A stretch of DNA of 64,000 nucleotides from Euptelea pleiosperma (GCA_035048495.1 CM068545.1:38516225-38580224), one strand, 5' to 3'. Counted from the first letter of the stretch, positions 1 through 12,780 are shown. Notes: a model not told the origin generated them from the letters alone. Made by a program: numbers and translations.

Positions 1-1700
1 TTCACCACCGCCCGGAGCATCACCACTGATCTGCATGCCTACCCTTGCTGCCCCTTTTCTAACAGCAAAGGGGAACGCCCTTTTCTTCTTGATCTCCTCC
101 ATCTGCAGTGATCACCACCGAACCAAAAATTTCTCAATCTTCATCTTCAATGCATGGCAGTCCCCTCTCCATCTTGGAACGTCCCACCGTGATCGCCAAG
201 GTGAGACCCGATCTTCAACTCTATCACCATTCACAGCACCCCACACCGGCCAGCATCCATTAGCACCACCGTGCTCTCCATCGACAGAGCCACTTCAAAA
301 CCGTTACTCTCCTCTCTCAATCTGCTCCTCATCTCTCTTCCAAAGAATAGAAGAAGAGGAGAAAGGAAGGAAGATGCATCCCTTACCTTGCTGGCTGGCT
401 GTCCCTTCTCGATCTACCACCACCTAGCCCTCCACCGGTGTCCCTTTGCAGCAACCCAGATCCCCACATTCCACGGGTTGGGTGCACAACTAGCCACCAC
501 ATCCGTAGTGTGGCCATGAGCCACGACTTCGCCATCTCAAACACCAACCCCGCATACCTTAATCCATGGCCAATTCATGGGCCAACCCAAAAGTTATCCA
601 AGGTAAAATCTATTTTTCTTGTACTTTTTCTCATTTTCTCTCTCTAGATCTTCTCACCCCTTTCTCTCTTTAGGTTTCTCTCTCTCTTTCTCTTTTTCTC
701 TCTCTAGCTACTCTCTCTCTCTAATAATTTTTCACTTTTGACTTTCTCTATCTAGGCCTTAGAACTTTCTCTCTCTAGATCATTTAAATTTTATGCTTTA
801 TCTCTTTAGACTATTCTTGATTAATGCTTTTTATTTAGTATTTTTATCAGATTATTTTATTGTAAGAGACAATTTTGAATAAATGGAATTAATTTAAATA
901 TGAGCATGTTGCAGTCTCTGAAAATTTTGTCATTTATGTATTCTTTATTGCGCTGATCCAACTAATCCCGAGTGAGGATCGACATCCGACACGAATCCCT
1001 ATGCTAGAATCTCTGAATTTTGCAGGATAATCGGATAAAAATTACAAATATTATTGAGATTAGGATTTCCGTACCAACGACACGAAAAAATCTTACTTTC
1101 AATATAGGAGTTCCTATTTAAAACCAAACTCTACTTAAAAACAATCATAAATTACCTAAAGGTCTAAGATTTACTGCAACCATTTTTATAATATTAAAAT
1201 AAAGAATTTTTGTGATAGAAAGAAATAGAAAGAAGGGAATCACAAAGGATGTCATTGCCTATGTACAAAAAAAGGCTAAGAGCATATTATAGTATTTTAT
1301 AATCATATACTTGGTTAACATTTATTTTAAAGTGTTAGACTTTACAAGTAAGCTTAATTTATATTTAATTTAGTGATATATGTGTGTACATAGTTGTATC
1401 TGTATACTTATCAAAAAAAAAAAATCATCCTCATTTGCCTAAAAAATAAAAAAGATCCAAGTTGGTTTTCTTCTACTCTATTTCATTTTCAATTGAGCTT
1501 CTAAACTTCACATCCAACGACTGCTGCCCGTTCATTTATTTTTAGATTTTTGACATTTATTCACTACTTATTTGTAGTCTTGTATTGATTTTCTTATAAT
1601 CATATAGAATGTCTCAACATTATTAAAGTTTTATCAACATAAAACATTCATATTTAGGTATTTCAAATGGGTTCATAGTGAAAATAAATTTTTTAAAGAT
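1..1700. other. Unassigned repeat-like flank with CT-rich tract
   Basis: No supportable gene. The first 500 bases are C-rich, with short overlapping open frames but no recognisable domain. Positions about 640-780 form an imperfect CTCTCT-rich pyrimidine tract. From 780 the sequence becomes AT-rich. The stretch near 950-1030 resembles leader sequence of plant retroelements, but no LTR pair or target-site duplication was found, so the class stays open. Confidence 0.4.
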
Positions 1701-1768
1701 TTTGCTTGACTGGTTACTATATTTCCTATAAACAATATTACTTTCCAAGCATTTATTTTGTTGCAGTA

Positions 1769-3918
1769 ATGGGTAAAGCTCACTCGACTTTGACTTCTAC
1801 TCGACCTGCACATCAGCCTATTACTGCATCTTATAGGAGGAAACGTGGAAGAACAAGTCAAAATGTTCCTCGTATCGTTGAATCTGAGGTTGTCGGCATA
1901 GTTGAAAAAGATTTGTCAGGGGTAGAGCCTATCTAGTCTACACAGGCTGTTGATGCCTCAGGATTTACTACTGGATTTCCAGGCGATCCTGAAGATATCG
2001 GATTACTTTCCAGTTTCAAAAACCACGTTGCTTTTGAAATTTGGGAGGGACAGGTATATATGAAAATTCTTTTATAATGATCAAAGTCTTATCTTTTGAA
2101 TCGTATATTATTATTTGATATATTATTATTTGTAGGATCGGGGTGTCCTCAAATGTCTATATCATGGGACGAAGATAGCATCATGGAATATAGATAATGA
2201 AGACATCAGGTTTAGGCGTAAGGTTGAGAGTTTGGGTTTTCTCTCATTGGTCCACTCATACAAAGTTCTAAACAAAGCTCTGGTGTCAGCATCTGTAGAA
2301 AGGTGGTACCCAGAGACGAACACATTTCACCTTCCCTTTGGAGAGCTTACTATAACCCTCGACGACGTGAGTCAGATCGTAGGGTTACCGATTGAGGGGA
2401 GATCGGTCTCAGGCTCAACTCGACTCATAGAAGATGAGGCAGTTGAGTTGCTAGTTTCGAGTTTGGGAGTAAATGAGCAAAAATGTAGGGATGAAATAGA
2501 TAAAAATAATGGTATTTATGTGAAGATGGAGTGGCTCCTAATCTAAGTGGGAAAGGTCCTGAAGATGATGATATGGCCATTGATTGTGCTGTCAGAGGTT
2601 ATATTCTATATCTAATTTGATGTGTTTTATTTGTTGACAAGTCTGGGTCCAAAGTCCCCCGTGATGTACCTCCAGTCGTTGTTAAATGTTGATGAGATAC
2701 GTAATTATGCATGGGGGGCAGCAGCACTAGCCTATTTATATCGTCAACTTGGATTAGCATCGCGGTCTGGTGTCAAGCAGATTGCTGGATTTATGCCCTT
2801 GTTAGAGGTATACATTTCTGTTAAAGTTAGTTCAATTCACATTGTTTAAATTTATGTACTAATAACTATTGTGGTACAGGCATGGATATACGAGCATTTC
2901 ACTATCATGAGACCTAATCCAAATTTGGCGTACCTTCAAAGTCAGCCTCGGATGAAGCGGTGGAAACCAACTCCATAGCAAGGAGACGCAGATTCAAATT
3001 TGCAAGTGTGGAGAGAAACATTGGACACTTTAACTCCACAAGCAGTATGTTATAATTTGTTTTTTTATGAATTATGTTGTTTCATAACTATATGATCAAG
3101 TTCTTGAACTATTTGTAGGTTATATGGGACACATACCGAGGATCGAGGGAGCAACGTCCCATGCATGAAATTGCTTTCTACATTGGCTGCTTGAGGGTCT
3201 ATCACATTGTTGAACCTTATCATCCTAATAGGGTTCTTCGACAATTAGGATATGTACAGACTATCCCTCATGCACCTATTCCTCCCGTCATGTCAAAAAG
3301 AGGTCCAAGCAATCAGGCCTACAAGGTTGTGTATGAAGTTTTAGACCACTACTGGAGTATGTGGTACAATCATGTTCTGGCTCCACAACAACGGGGACGT
3401 ATTGTTATCCAACCATGGGATTGTGTCAGTGAATACCTTTCATGGTATGACAAACTTACGCAAAAATGGGTCCAGAACCCTGCAAAAAGAACATGGTATG
3501 GCTCGCGTACCCAAGAAATCACCCCGACTGCCCCCCCGACTACTTTAGAAGGCGACCTGGTAATTGATGTATTGTTTAATATTGTAGGATGCATTGTTTA
3601 ATGTAATTTTATTATCTAATACATTTGTTTTTGGTGAAATAGAGACGGAATGTAGACTTGACAATCGAGTTATGCGATCGGAGTCTAAAGGAAGGCGAAA
3701 GTGCTGGTGCGGCATTCCTCTTGGATAAAATTAAACAAATCAAAGCATATCTATGCTTTGTGAGTCCTTGTGGCAATAATCCCAGATTAGTCCCTCAAGG
3801 TTCATGTCAAGTTCCTGGAAGTTCAGCACAGGCTGTTTCTCCTGGAAGTTCAGCACAGCCTACTTCACGAGGAAAGGCTAAGAAAGTAGCTAAGAAAAAA
3901 ATAGCTAAAAAGAAATAG
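1769..3918 (+). pseudogene. MULE-borne plant mobile domain (PMD, aminotransferase-like) gene, broken
   Basis: Five exons are readable: 1769-2053, 2136-2807, 2880-3044, 3119-3559 and 3643-3918, with GT-AG borders. The product matches the plant mobile domain family (PF10536, relatives of MAIN/MAIL proteins and of 'phosphatase 7 long form homolog' annotations). Visible motifs include RWYPETNTFHLPFGELTITL and the downstream ITLDDV..IVGLPIEG block, then a YAWGAAALAYLYRQLG segment and a Y..HPNRVLRQLGYVQ..P block in exon 4. The C-terminus is lysine-rich (AKKVAKKKIAKKK), a probable nuclear signal. It is a pseudogene: TAG at 1934-1936 in exon 1, a frame change with stop at 2544-2546, further stops near 2619, and TAG at 2976-2978. 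PMD proteins occur both as host genes and inside MULE and gypsy elements; the transposase on the opposite strand supports the MULE reading. Confidence 0.75.
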
Positions 3919-4129
3919 GCGTTTGTTGATTTTTGAGAAAAACTTGTTCGAGACTGTAAATACTTTGGCTTTAATTTTATGGTTGTACATTTTATGTATT
4001 TTTCATCTATCTAAACCTATCGTTGTTCATAGGTTTGATGGACTTGTTTAGTAATGGTTGGCATGGTTGGATCTACTTATGTTTTTTACCTCAAATAGTT
4101 GGGTTGAGGCTTTGACCTCAAAAGAAAAA

Positions 4130-4990
4130 AAAATTGTGTTTTTTACTTCAAATGGTAGGACTGGGTCATGTCTTTTTTTACTAAAATGGTAGGTACCTAC
4201 CGATATTTGTATAAGAGATACGGTAAGAGGCTACTGTTTGCACCTACGAGCCTGGGTAGGTTCAAACGATAGGACAGGGTCGTATCTTTTTTCACTAAAA
4301 TGGTAGGTACCTACCGATATTTGTACAATAGGATACGGTAAGAAGATACCGTTTGCACCTACCAGGCTGTGTAATTTCAAACAGTAGGACAGAGTCGTGT
4401 CCATGTTCAATAAAATGGTAGGTATCTATCGATATATGAACAATGAAAATGGTAAGAAGCTAATGTTTGCACCTACCAGGTTGTGTAATTTCAAACGGTA
4501 GGATAGGGTCGGGTCCATGTTCAATAAAATGGTAGGTATCTACCGATATATGAACAATGAAAATGGTAAGAAGTTACTGTTTGCACCTACCAGGCTGTGT
4601 AATTTCAAACGATAGGACAGGGTCGAGTCCATGTTCAATAAAATGGTAAGTATCTACCGATATATGAACAATAAAAATGGTAAGAGGTTACCGTTTACAC
4701 CTACAAGCCTAGGTAGGTTCAAACGGTAGGACGGGGTCGGGTCCATGTTCAATAAAATGATTGGTATCTACCGATATATGAACAATGAAAATGGTAAGAG
4801 GCTACCGTTTGAACCTACAAGCCTGGGTAGGTTCAAACGGTAGGACAAGGTCACCTCTACTTACAATAAATGGTAGGTACCTACCGATATTTGAACAAGT
4901 GAAACAGTAAGAGGCTACCGTTTGCACCTACCAGCCTAGGTAGGTTCAAACGGTAGGACAGGGTTGGAACAAATGCATTGGGGAGCGGTA
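4130..4990. repeat. Tandem array, about 7.5 units of 114 bp, rich in CGGTAG/CTACCG dyads
   Basis: Homologous points recur at 4187, 4301, 4416, 4530, 4644, 4758 and 4871, a period of 113-115 bp. Each unit contains a near-palindrome of the type GGTAGGTACCTACC followed by CGATAT, plus an inverted pair CCTACCAGCC..GGGTAGG and an AAACGGTAGGACAGGGTC block. The last unit decays after about 4960. The array lies 3' of the PMD gene, between it and the transposase gene, so it is intergenic within the MULE. Confidence 0.85.
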
Positions 4991-5150
4991 GGAGGGTACC
5001 GAAATATGCTATTGAAGATCGGTGGTTCAGTACCGTTTGGGTACTAAACAAGCCCATTTGATTTTTTTTTGCCTATGTTTTTTTTGCCTGATTTTCTATA
5101 TCCATCACAAATGATATCCAAATAAATTGTCTTCTACACAAACTATGTAT

Positions 5151-5155
5151 AAGGT
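5151..5155. repeat. Target-site duplication AAGGT (left) of the Athila-like element
   Basis: AAGGT directly precedes the first LTR base at 5156. The same five bases occur at 15471-15475, directly after the last LTR base. Five base pairs is the usual duplication for Ty3/gypsy integrases. Confidence 0.93.
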
Positions 5156-7000
5156 TGTTGCCTACTTTAATGTGCACACTCAGAACACTAAGGAATTACA
5201 AAAATGTAATCCTTAAGTAACATGAAATAAAAATGCACCAAATCATACCCTAGACATTAAAGTCTCTAATGCAACAAAGAATGAATTGTAACTAGGGTGT
5301 GAGGGGTAGTAAATGCAACAAGTTTAAAAACTTGAGGGAAGCCCCAAGGTCGAACCACAAGGATTGGGGTATAGTGTTCTAAAACTAGGTTACTACATGC
5401 ATGGTGTGATGAAGAAATGGAATGAGAGTGGTGTGTGCCAAGAGATGAAGTGTGTGAGTGAATGCAAGAAAGTTAAAGTAGTAGGTAGTGTGCTATAAAA
5501 TAACAAGACAAGTAAAATATTTGAAGAAAAATCAAGAGATAAGAGTTTGGGCATTAAGATTTGGCCCATCCCATCATCTTGGTCCTTATGGAAACAACTC
5601 ACAAAGGGAGAGAATCAACTACTAAGTTGTTCTTCCCACTAAAAATATAACAATGAAGCTCATAAATAACATTCAAAAGTAGGGTTTCCACCAAGAGGTA
5701 TTTTCAAACTATAAAAGCATACTAGAACTAAGAAGTGTTCTAGGGGTAAAAAGAGAGCAAGTATGAGACTACAAGACTATGGATGCATGGCATACAAAGT
5801 TAAAAGCACTCATAAAAGATCTCACAAATTAAGATATAATAAAAATACCTCACTTCATTCATAAATGTAATCACAAACTACAAGGTGTACATGATACAAC
5901 ATGTGAAAGTGAAAACAATATAAAAAAGAAGTGGAGAAAGCCCTTTACAACAATAAGCTCATTCATTGGTGAGTTCCTCCATAAGTCCCAAGAGAGATGA
6001 GATGTCCTCCTCTCTATGCCCAAGTAGAAAACTAGCCAAGCATAATGTGGTTGGCCATGAAAAATAAGTAAAAAAGAGAAAGAGATAAGAAGAATGAGAA
6101 TGGAGAAGAGACTTGCTTGGGATTTTTTAACTCTCTCAAGAAAACTCACAAAAGAAAAGAAGACATTCTCATAAGCTCAAAGTGAGCTTATATAGAAGAT
6201 GTGAGGTGGTGAGGTGGAAGGTGATGTGGAAAATGATGTGGAAGAGTGATAAGTGGAGATAAGAGGTGGAGATGAGGTGGAAGGAGATCAATGGTTGGAA
6301 AATGGAACCAATGGGGAGGATTTGTACAAGGTTAGCCTTGCAAAAGGTGGTAGGTCTGATCTCCAAGGTGTTGGGTGTGTTGGCTTTTGGTTGGTTGGTC
6401 TTTCCACGAGAAAAAACGTGTAACTTTTCTATTGGTGGGTCTTCTCAAGAGAGATTTGACTTTTTTTGAATTTTGAAGTCTCCCATGTTGTGTCTCCATC
6501 ACACATGTGAGGTCTAATATGTGGCTTGGAGGTGGCTTAGATGGCTTGAGGAACTCCCATGTGGCTTGCATTGCTTCAATGGCTTGGTGGCTTTCATGGC
6601 TTCATGGCTTGAGAAACTCCCATGTGGCTTGCATGGCTTGGTGGCTTTTATGGCTTCATGGCTTCATCAACCACTTAGTTATGGCTTGCATGGCCATGAT
6701 GCTCCATAAAGCTCTCAAGAATAATCCAATGGCTAGGGAGCTTCCATGTGGCACACATTTGGAGATGGTCTATGGGGAGTTAGATCTTCCTCGATGATCC
6801 TACGCATCCATGATAATCTATTGGCGATCCACCATTATCCTACAATTATTCAATGTACGCGTAATAAGGGTTTAAATCGGATATGATATGCATGAGACAT
6901 CTAGGATGCATTTTAGGCATAAATGCGGAGTTATAAGCTAATGAAGTCTGATAATGTCCTAAGGTTAAAATGAATAATACGCACAAAATTGACATTATCA
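5156..7000 (-). repeat. 3' LTR of the Athila-like element (1845 bp)
   Basis: Read on the plus strand it begins TGTTGCCTAC and ends GACATTATCA. On the element strand it is therefore TGATAA...GCAACA with TG/CA ends. It aligns base for base with 13625-15470. Differences are mostly transitions and cluster at about 6310-6430, where the two copies vary within a purine-rich stretch. A TATA box on the minus strand (CTATATAAG, 6187-6195) marks the promoter copy. Positions about 6520-6710 contain a degenerate repeat built on TGGCTTCATGGCTTGAG. Confidence 0.95.
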
Positions 7001-7014
7001 ACACCCCCCAACCT
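7001..7014 (-). promoter_or_regulatory. Polypurine tract of the Athila-like element
   Basis: On the minus strand this reads AGGTTGGGGGGTGT and abuts the 3' LTR start (TGATAATG). This is the expected plus-strand primer position for reverse transcription. A near-identical tract lies 128 bp further inside the element. Confidence 0.85.
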
Positions 7015-7128
7015 GAATATTTGCCAGTCCCTTGGCAAACAAAATAGGATAATTTTTTTTTTTTTTTTAAATGCTTAAAAAAAATTGGAATGGCTAAGAA
7101 ATCTAGACAAAATATTTTGTAAATACCC

Positions 7129-7142
7129 ACACCCCCCAACTT
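7129..7142 (-). promoter_or_regulatory. Second, upstream polypurine tract
   Basis: On the minus strand this reads AAGTTGGGGGGTGT, matching the terminal polypurine tract at 12 of its 14 positions. It sits 128 bp upstream (element sense), in the non-coding stretch between the pol stop and the 3' LTR. It may be an accessory plus-strand priming site or simply a duplication; the sequence cannot tell these apart. Confidence 0.5.
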
Positions 7143-7322
7143 AAACAATTCATTGTCCCCAATGGATAGAAATTTTGGTTTTCAAAATAATGCATGGTGA
7201 TGATCAACATGAAATGATTATGCATTCAGAAAAGGGAAGAGATAGGAAGGGGTATACCATAGACTTCTTCAATATCAGCTCAAGACTTCATTCCACGCAT
7301 ACAAAAAAGACAAACAAACAAA

Positions 7323-10300
7323 TTAATCCTGGTAAACAGGATCTTCTAAGGCCATGGAGATGGTCTCAGGATCAAAATTCTCAAGGTATGATTTCAATCT
7401 TTGTCCATTCATCGTGAATGTGGTGCCAGTTTTTGGATTCTCGACCTCGACCGAGCCATAAGGAAAGACACTCCGGACTATGTAAGGTCCAGTCCACCTA
7501 GATTTGAGTTTTCCTGGAAAGAGATGAAGCCTGGAATCATAAAGAAGCACCTTATCAGAAGGTTGGAAAGACTTCCTGAGATTTTTTTTATCATGAAAAA
7601 CTTTTGTTTTATCTTTGTAAATTTTTGCATTCTCATAGGAGTCTGTCCGAATCTCTGCTAGCTCATTCAACTGGAGCTTTCTTTGGACTCCAGCTTTGTC
7701 CAGATCAAAGTTAAGCTTTTTTATTGCCCAATAGGCTTTGTGCTCAAGCTCAACTGGCAAGTGACATGCCTTCCCAAAAACTAAACGGTAAGGGGACATT
7801 CCCAATGGAGTTTTAAAAGCTGTACGATAAGCCCAGAGTGCATCAGTTACTCTCAAGGACCAATCTTTGCGGTCTGGGTTTACAGTTTTTGTAAAATATT
7901 TTTGATCTCCCGATTGGAAATTTCCACTTGTCCGCTCGTTTGAGGGTGATAGGGGGTAGCAACTTTGTGAGTAATACCATATTTGGCCATTAGGCTCTCA
8001 AAAGGCTTGTTGCAGAAGTGCTTCCCCCCATCACTAATGATGGCTCTAGGGGTCCCAAATCTAGATAAGATGTTCTCTTTTAAGAATTTTAAGACAACTC
8101 TATGGTCATTATCTTTACATGCTATGGCCTCTATCCACTTGGATACATAGTCCACAGCCACCAAAATGTATAGGTTGCCAAAGGAACAAGGAAAAGGGCC
8201 CATGAAGTCAATGCCCCACACATCGAATATTTCAATGATGAGAATGGGATTTAAGGGCATCATGTTTCTACGGCTAATGGTCCCTAACCTTTGGCATCGG
8301 TCGCAAGACTGGCAGAAAATGTGAGCATCTTTAAAAAGAGAGGGCCAGTAAAACCCACATTGTAATATCTTGAAAGCTGTTTTCTTTCCAGAAAAATGGC
8401 CTCCACAAGCACTAGAATGGCATAAGGTCAAAATCGAGTGATGCTCATATTCTGGGACACATCTCCAGATGATTTGGTTTGGACAATATTTAAACAAGTA
8501 TGGATCGTCCCAAAAGAATTTTGTCACCTCGGAATAAAACTTTCTTTTATCTTGGGTGGTCCAATGTGAGGGAACATGTCCTGTAACTAGGTAATTGGCA
8601 ATGTCTGCATACCATGGTGCTTGAGAAATTTCAAACAATTGCTCATCTGGGAATGTTTCAGCCACAGGAAGTGTCTCAAATGAGGACTCGAGGACTAGTC
8701 TAGACAAGTGGTCTGCTACAACATTTTCAGAGCCTTTCTTGTCTCTGATTTCTAAATTGAACTCTTGTAAGAGAAGGATCCATCTAATAAGTCTGGGCTT
8801 CGCATCCTTCTTAGACAAAAGGTATTTGAGAGCCGCATGGTCAGTGTAAACTATCACTTTGGATCCAACCAAATAGGATCTAAATTTGTCAATGGCAAAC
8901 ACCACAGCTAGCAACTCTTTCTCCGTGGTGGAGTAGTTAAGTTGGGCATCATTCAATGTCCTGCTAGCGTAGTAGATCACACATGGTAACTTATCCCTTC
9001 TCTGCCCTAAGACCGCACCTACGGCATAGTCGCTGGCATCACACATTACCTCAAAAGGCAATGACCAATCTGGAGGTTGAATGATGGGTGCCGTGGTCAA
9101 CAAGGTCTTAAGCTTCTCAAAAGCTTGTGTGCAATCTTCATCAAATTTGAAGTCTACATCCTTAGCAAGGAGATTGCACAGGGGCCTAGAGATTTTACTA
9201 AAGTCCTTTATAAATCTCCTATAAAATCCAGCATGCCCCAAGAAAGACCGAATTTCCCTAACACTTTTAGGGATAGGCAGGTGAGAAATAAGATCAATCT
9301 TAGCTTTATCTACCTCAAGTCCTTTAAAAGAGATAATATGGCCTAAGACAATCCCTTTTGAGACCATAAAGTGACATTTTTCCCAATTAAGCACCAAGTT
9401 TTTCTCTTGACATCGAATCAAAACCAACTTCAAGTGCTGCAAGCATTCCTCAAAAGTGTCTCCAAAAATGGAGAAGTCATCCATGAAGACTTCTAGGAAT
9501 CGCTCTACCATGTCAGAGAAGATACTCAACATGCATCTTTGGAATGTAGCAGGTGCGTTGCACAGGCCAAAAGGCATACGCCTATAGGCAAATGTTCCAA
9601 AGGGACACGTGAATTTAGTCTTCTCCTGATCTTCAAGAGCAATCTCAATCTGGTTATAACCAGAATATCCATCCAAGAAGCAATAGTAAGAGTGTCCAGC
9701 CAATCTCTCAAGAATCTGGTCAATGAAGGGTAATGGGAAGTGGTCCTTCCTAGTTACCGAATTTAGCTTTCGGTAGTCTATGCAAACTCTCCAACTGGTT
9801 GTTTGTCGAGTTGGGACAAGCTCATTATTGTCATTCTTAACTACCGTTATTCCAGATTTCTTTGAAACAACTTGGGTTGGACTTACCCATTGGCTGTCAG
9901 ATATGGGGTAAATGATACCCACATCTAAAAGTTTGAGGACCTCAACCCTAACTACATCTTTCATGTTTGGGTTCAACCTCCTTTGAGCCTCACGAGTGGG
10001 TTTGGCATTTTCCTCTATATGTATCCTATGAGTGCAAATGGTGGGGCTAATACCCTTTAGGTCTGCTATGGTCCAACCTAAGGCTGTCTTATGTTCCCTG
10101 AGGACTTCTAACAGTCTAGCCTCTTGTGCTTGAGTAAGCTCAGAGGAGATGATGATAGGGAATGTTTCCCTCGGGCCAAGGTAGGCATACTTAAGCTCTT
10201 TGGGCAAGGGCTTAAGTTCAAGTTTGGGGAATTCTATGGATGACGGGATAGGTTTGGTCTCATTAATAGGTAGAGGTTCAAACTTGGACTTCCACCTTCC

Positions 10301-10327
10301 CGTGTCCAAAGGAGGTGCAGAGTTCAA
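7323..10327 (-). pseudogene. Athila-like pol: reverse transcriptase, RNase H, integrase (one frameshift)
   Basis: The main frame runs 10327-7880 (815 codons). It holds RT with [31 protein letters not shown] and the catalytic FMDD box (about residue 290), RNase H ([14 protein letters not shown], ..[25 protein letters not shown]), the HHCC integrase finger ([13 protein letters not shown]...CQSCDRCQ), and the integrase core with D (WGIDFMGP), D (ISDGGKHF) and E (GQVE). The reading frame then breaks in an A-run near 7886, consistent with loss of one base, and continues at 7856-7323 with the integrase C-terminal part ([20 protein letters not shown].., a chromatin-side K/R-rich tail). The apparent first codon at 10327 is TTG, not ATG, and the frame is closed upstream at 10337-10339. 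Pol must therefore be reached from gag-pro by a frame change and not by its own start. Confidence 0.9.
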
Positions 10328-12780
10328 AAGAGATCTCTAGTGAACTCTTCATCGTCATCTAGCTCTTTAAAAAGGGCCAAACAAATTTCTAATGAGTCCT
10401 TAGAAGTAATTTCTGATAGAGTAGCTTGGACAATTGAGTCAATCATGTTGACTTCTTGGATGTCTTCAGTTTCAATGGGATACTTGCAAGCATTAAAGAT
10501 GTTTAATTCAACTGTCATGTTCCCAAAAGACAATTTCATAACACCATTCCTACAATTAATTAGAGCATTAGAGGTAGCAAGGAATGGTCTACCCAAAATA
10601 ACCGGTATTTGAGAACTAATATTTGCTATCGGTTGTGTATCCAAAACAATGAAATCCACTGGAAAGTAAAATTTATCCACTTGGATAAGCACATCCTCTA
10701 TAATGCCTCGTGGGACCTTAACAGATCGGTCCGCGAGCTGAAGGGTAACACAAGTTGGCTTTAACTCTCCAAGCCCTAATTGCTCGTAAACTAAGTAAGG
10801 TAGCAAATTCACACTAGCCCCTAAATCAAGCAATGCTCGCTCAATCCGGTGGTCCCCTATCACACATGATATGGTAGGGCACCCTGGATCTCTGTATTTA
10901 GGGGGGCTATTGTGTTGCAAGATGGAGCTCACTTGCTCAGTTAGGAAGGCCTTCTTTTGCACATTCAACTTTCTTTTCACAGTGCATAAGTCCTTCAAAA
11001 ACTTGGCATAAGAGGGGACTTGCTTAATGGCATCAAGCAAATGAATGTTGACAGTCACTTTCTTAAAGATCTCTAAGATGTCATTATTTTGAAGCAACCT
11101 TTTCTCTTGTTGAATCCTAAGAGGAAATGGGGCGGCCACTGGGCAAGGCTTAGGATTGGCTTTAGTGGGTGGTTCATCCTTACCATCGGCTTCATCACTC
11201 TTGGTTTTCCCTTGGGTAACCGCACTTATAGGGGTGGTGTTGGGATTTTTATCTATAACTTTCCCACTCCTAAGGGTAGTAATGGATTTGGCTTGTTCAA
11301 GGTTGGGATTTAGATCATTGGCTATACTAGAAGATCCTACCTCAAATTGACTTTTAGGATTTGGAAGTGGTTGAGCTGGGAAGGTTCCTTTCTCTCTAAC
11401 ACTAAGGCTAGAGGCTAGTTGGCTAACGGTGGCTTCCAATTTTTGTATAGCTTGCATAGTGGATTGGTTGATGGCCGTTTGGGCTTGCATGAAAGATTGT
11501 AGGGTTTCCTCTAAGGACTTCATGGGTGATTGATAGGTTTGGTTAGATGAAGGTCCTAGGGGGTTTCTATTGCTTTGCCCACTATTTTGCCCGTTTCCTT
11601 GCCCATTGGCTTGCCCTTGTCTCCAACTAAAGTTGGGGTGATTCCTCCAATTTGAATTATAAGTATTGGAATATGGGGAATTATCATAAGGCTTCTTGTA
11701 GGCATCCATAGCATTGGCTTGTTCATGGAGTACTTCTTGAAACACCGAGATTTTAGGGCAACCCTTAGTCTCATGAGAAGGACTCTCACAAATAGCACAA
11801 GCTTCTTCAATCTTTTTGCCTTTGCTTTCTATGGCCTCCAACCTTCTAGTTAGGAGAGAAAGTTTAGCATTAAGGTCAATATCTTCTCTAACTTGGTACA
11901 TGCCTCCTTTTGAGGAGGTAGGTCTCTCATTAAATCTATCTATTTTCTCCACCTTTTCCCAACTTTGGGCATTCTCTGCTAAGTTTTCAAGAAATTCCCA
12001 AGCCTCATCGGGTTCTTTCATGATGAATTCTCCATTACTCATTGTTTCCACAAGTTGCCTCATAGAGGGGGTAAGTCCATCAAGGAAGAATCCAATGAGG
12101 TTTGGCTTATCATAGCCATGATGGGGGCATTTTCGGAGTAGGTCATTGTACCTCTCCCAACATGAAGAGAATGCCTCATTCTCTTTTTGAGAGTATGTCA
12201 TGATGGCTCTTTTGAGGGTATGAGTCTTTTGAGTCGGGAAGAATTTCTTCAAGAATTCTTTAGACATATCTCCCCATGTCCCAATTGATCGAGGTCTAAG
12301 GGAGTGGAGCCATGACTTGGCTTTCTCCTTTAGAGAAAATGGGAAGAATTTGAGCCTTATGGTATCTTCGGCTACATCTTGATAGTGCAATGTTGCACAA
12401 ATCTCCTCAAACTCTTGGAGGTGAAGATAGGGGTCTTCCGACTCAAGGCCATGAAATGTGGGGAGTAGATGGATCACTCCCGGTTTGATTTCAAAATTAT
12501 GCCTTTGATTATATGGAAGGACTATGCAAGAAGGTGCACTAAACCTAGCCGGTTGTAGGTAGTCTCTTAATGTTCTAGGTTCTTCCATATTAGGTCTATT
12601 GTTGGCCTCATTTCTTAGAACTTGGGGATCACCTACATTGCCTTCATGCACCGACATGGTGGGTGAATAGGTAGAGTCATCTTTAGAATGTTCAAAGAGA
12701 TTATCTAAGAGATCTTCAAGAGTGTCTTGACCCAAATTCCTTTGTAACCTATTGGTATGATCACGTGTCCACGTGGTCAT
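10324..12780 (-). CDS. Athila-like gag-protease polyprotein
   Basis: An open frame of 818 codons starts with ATG at 12780 ([10 protein letters not shown]..). Residues about 150-275 are a retrotransposon gag (capsid) domain ([16 protein letters not shown].., ..[12 protein letters not shown].., [19 protein letters not shown]). Around residue 335 there is a CCHC zinc knuckle, [14 protein letters not shown] (C-x2-C-x4-H-x4-C). The C-terminal third holds an aspartic protease with [12 protein letters not shown] and ILGRPFLAT. The LDLGAS form, in place of DTGA or DSGA, is typical of Athila-type gags. The stop TGA at 10324-10326 lies inside CTCTTTTGAAC, where the pol frame begins one base back. The frame is uninterrupted, so this half of the element could still be translated. 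Confidence 0.92.
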   Translation of the reverse strand: MTTWTRDHTNRLQRNLGQDTLEDLLDNLFEHSKDDSTYSPTMSVHEGNVGDPQVLRNEANNRPNMEEPRTLRDYLQPARFSAPSCIVLPYNQRHNFEIKPGVIHLLPTFHGLESEDPYLHLQEFEEICATLHYQDVAEDTIRLKFFPFSLKEKAKSWLHSLRPRSIGTWGDMSKEFLKKFFPTQKTHTLKRAIMTYSQKENEAFSSCWERYNDLLRKCPHHGYDKPNLIGFFLDGLTPSMRQLVETMSNGEFIMKEPDEAWEFLENLAENAQSWEKVEKIDRFNERPTSSKGGMYQVREDIDLNAKLSLLTRRLEAIESKGKKIEEACAICESPSHETKGCPKISVFQEVLHEQANAMDAYKKPYDNSPYSNTYNSNWRNHPNFSWRQGQANGQGNGQNSGQSNRNPLGPSSNQTYQSPMKSLEETLQSFMQAQTAINQSTMQAIQKLEATVSQLASSLSVREKGTFPAQPLPNPKSQFEVGSSSIANDLNPNLEQAKSITTLRSGKVIDKNPNTTPISAVTQGKTKSDEADGKDEPPTKANPKPCPVAAPFPLRIQQEKRLLQNNDILEIFKKVTVNIHLLDAIKQVPSYAKFLKDLCTVKRKLNVQKKAFLTEQVSSILQHNSPPKYRDPGCPTISCVIGDHRIERALLDLGASVNLLPYLVYEQLGLGELKPTCVTLQLADRSVKVPRGIIEDVLIQVDKFYFPVDFIVLDTQPIANISSQIPVILGRPFLATSNALINCRNGVMKLSFGNMTVELNIFNACKYPIETEDIQEVNMIDSIVQATLSEITSKDSLEICLALFKELDDDEEFTRDLF

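Noticed and set aside
35..647. Overlapping short ORFs at the left edge
   Set aside because: C-rich low-complexity frames in three phases, no domain or start context; not supported as genes.
1200..1700. Possible left terminal inverted repeat of the MULE matching 18960-19200
   Set aside because: I compared both ends by eye and found no shared inverted sequence longer than a few bases.
7880..10327. Independent start for the pol ORF at 10327
   Set aside because: The codon is TTG and the frame is closed a few codons upstream; pol is more likely reached by a frame change from gag-pro.
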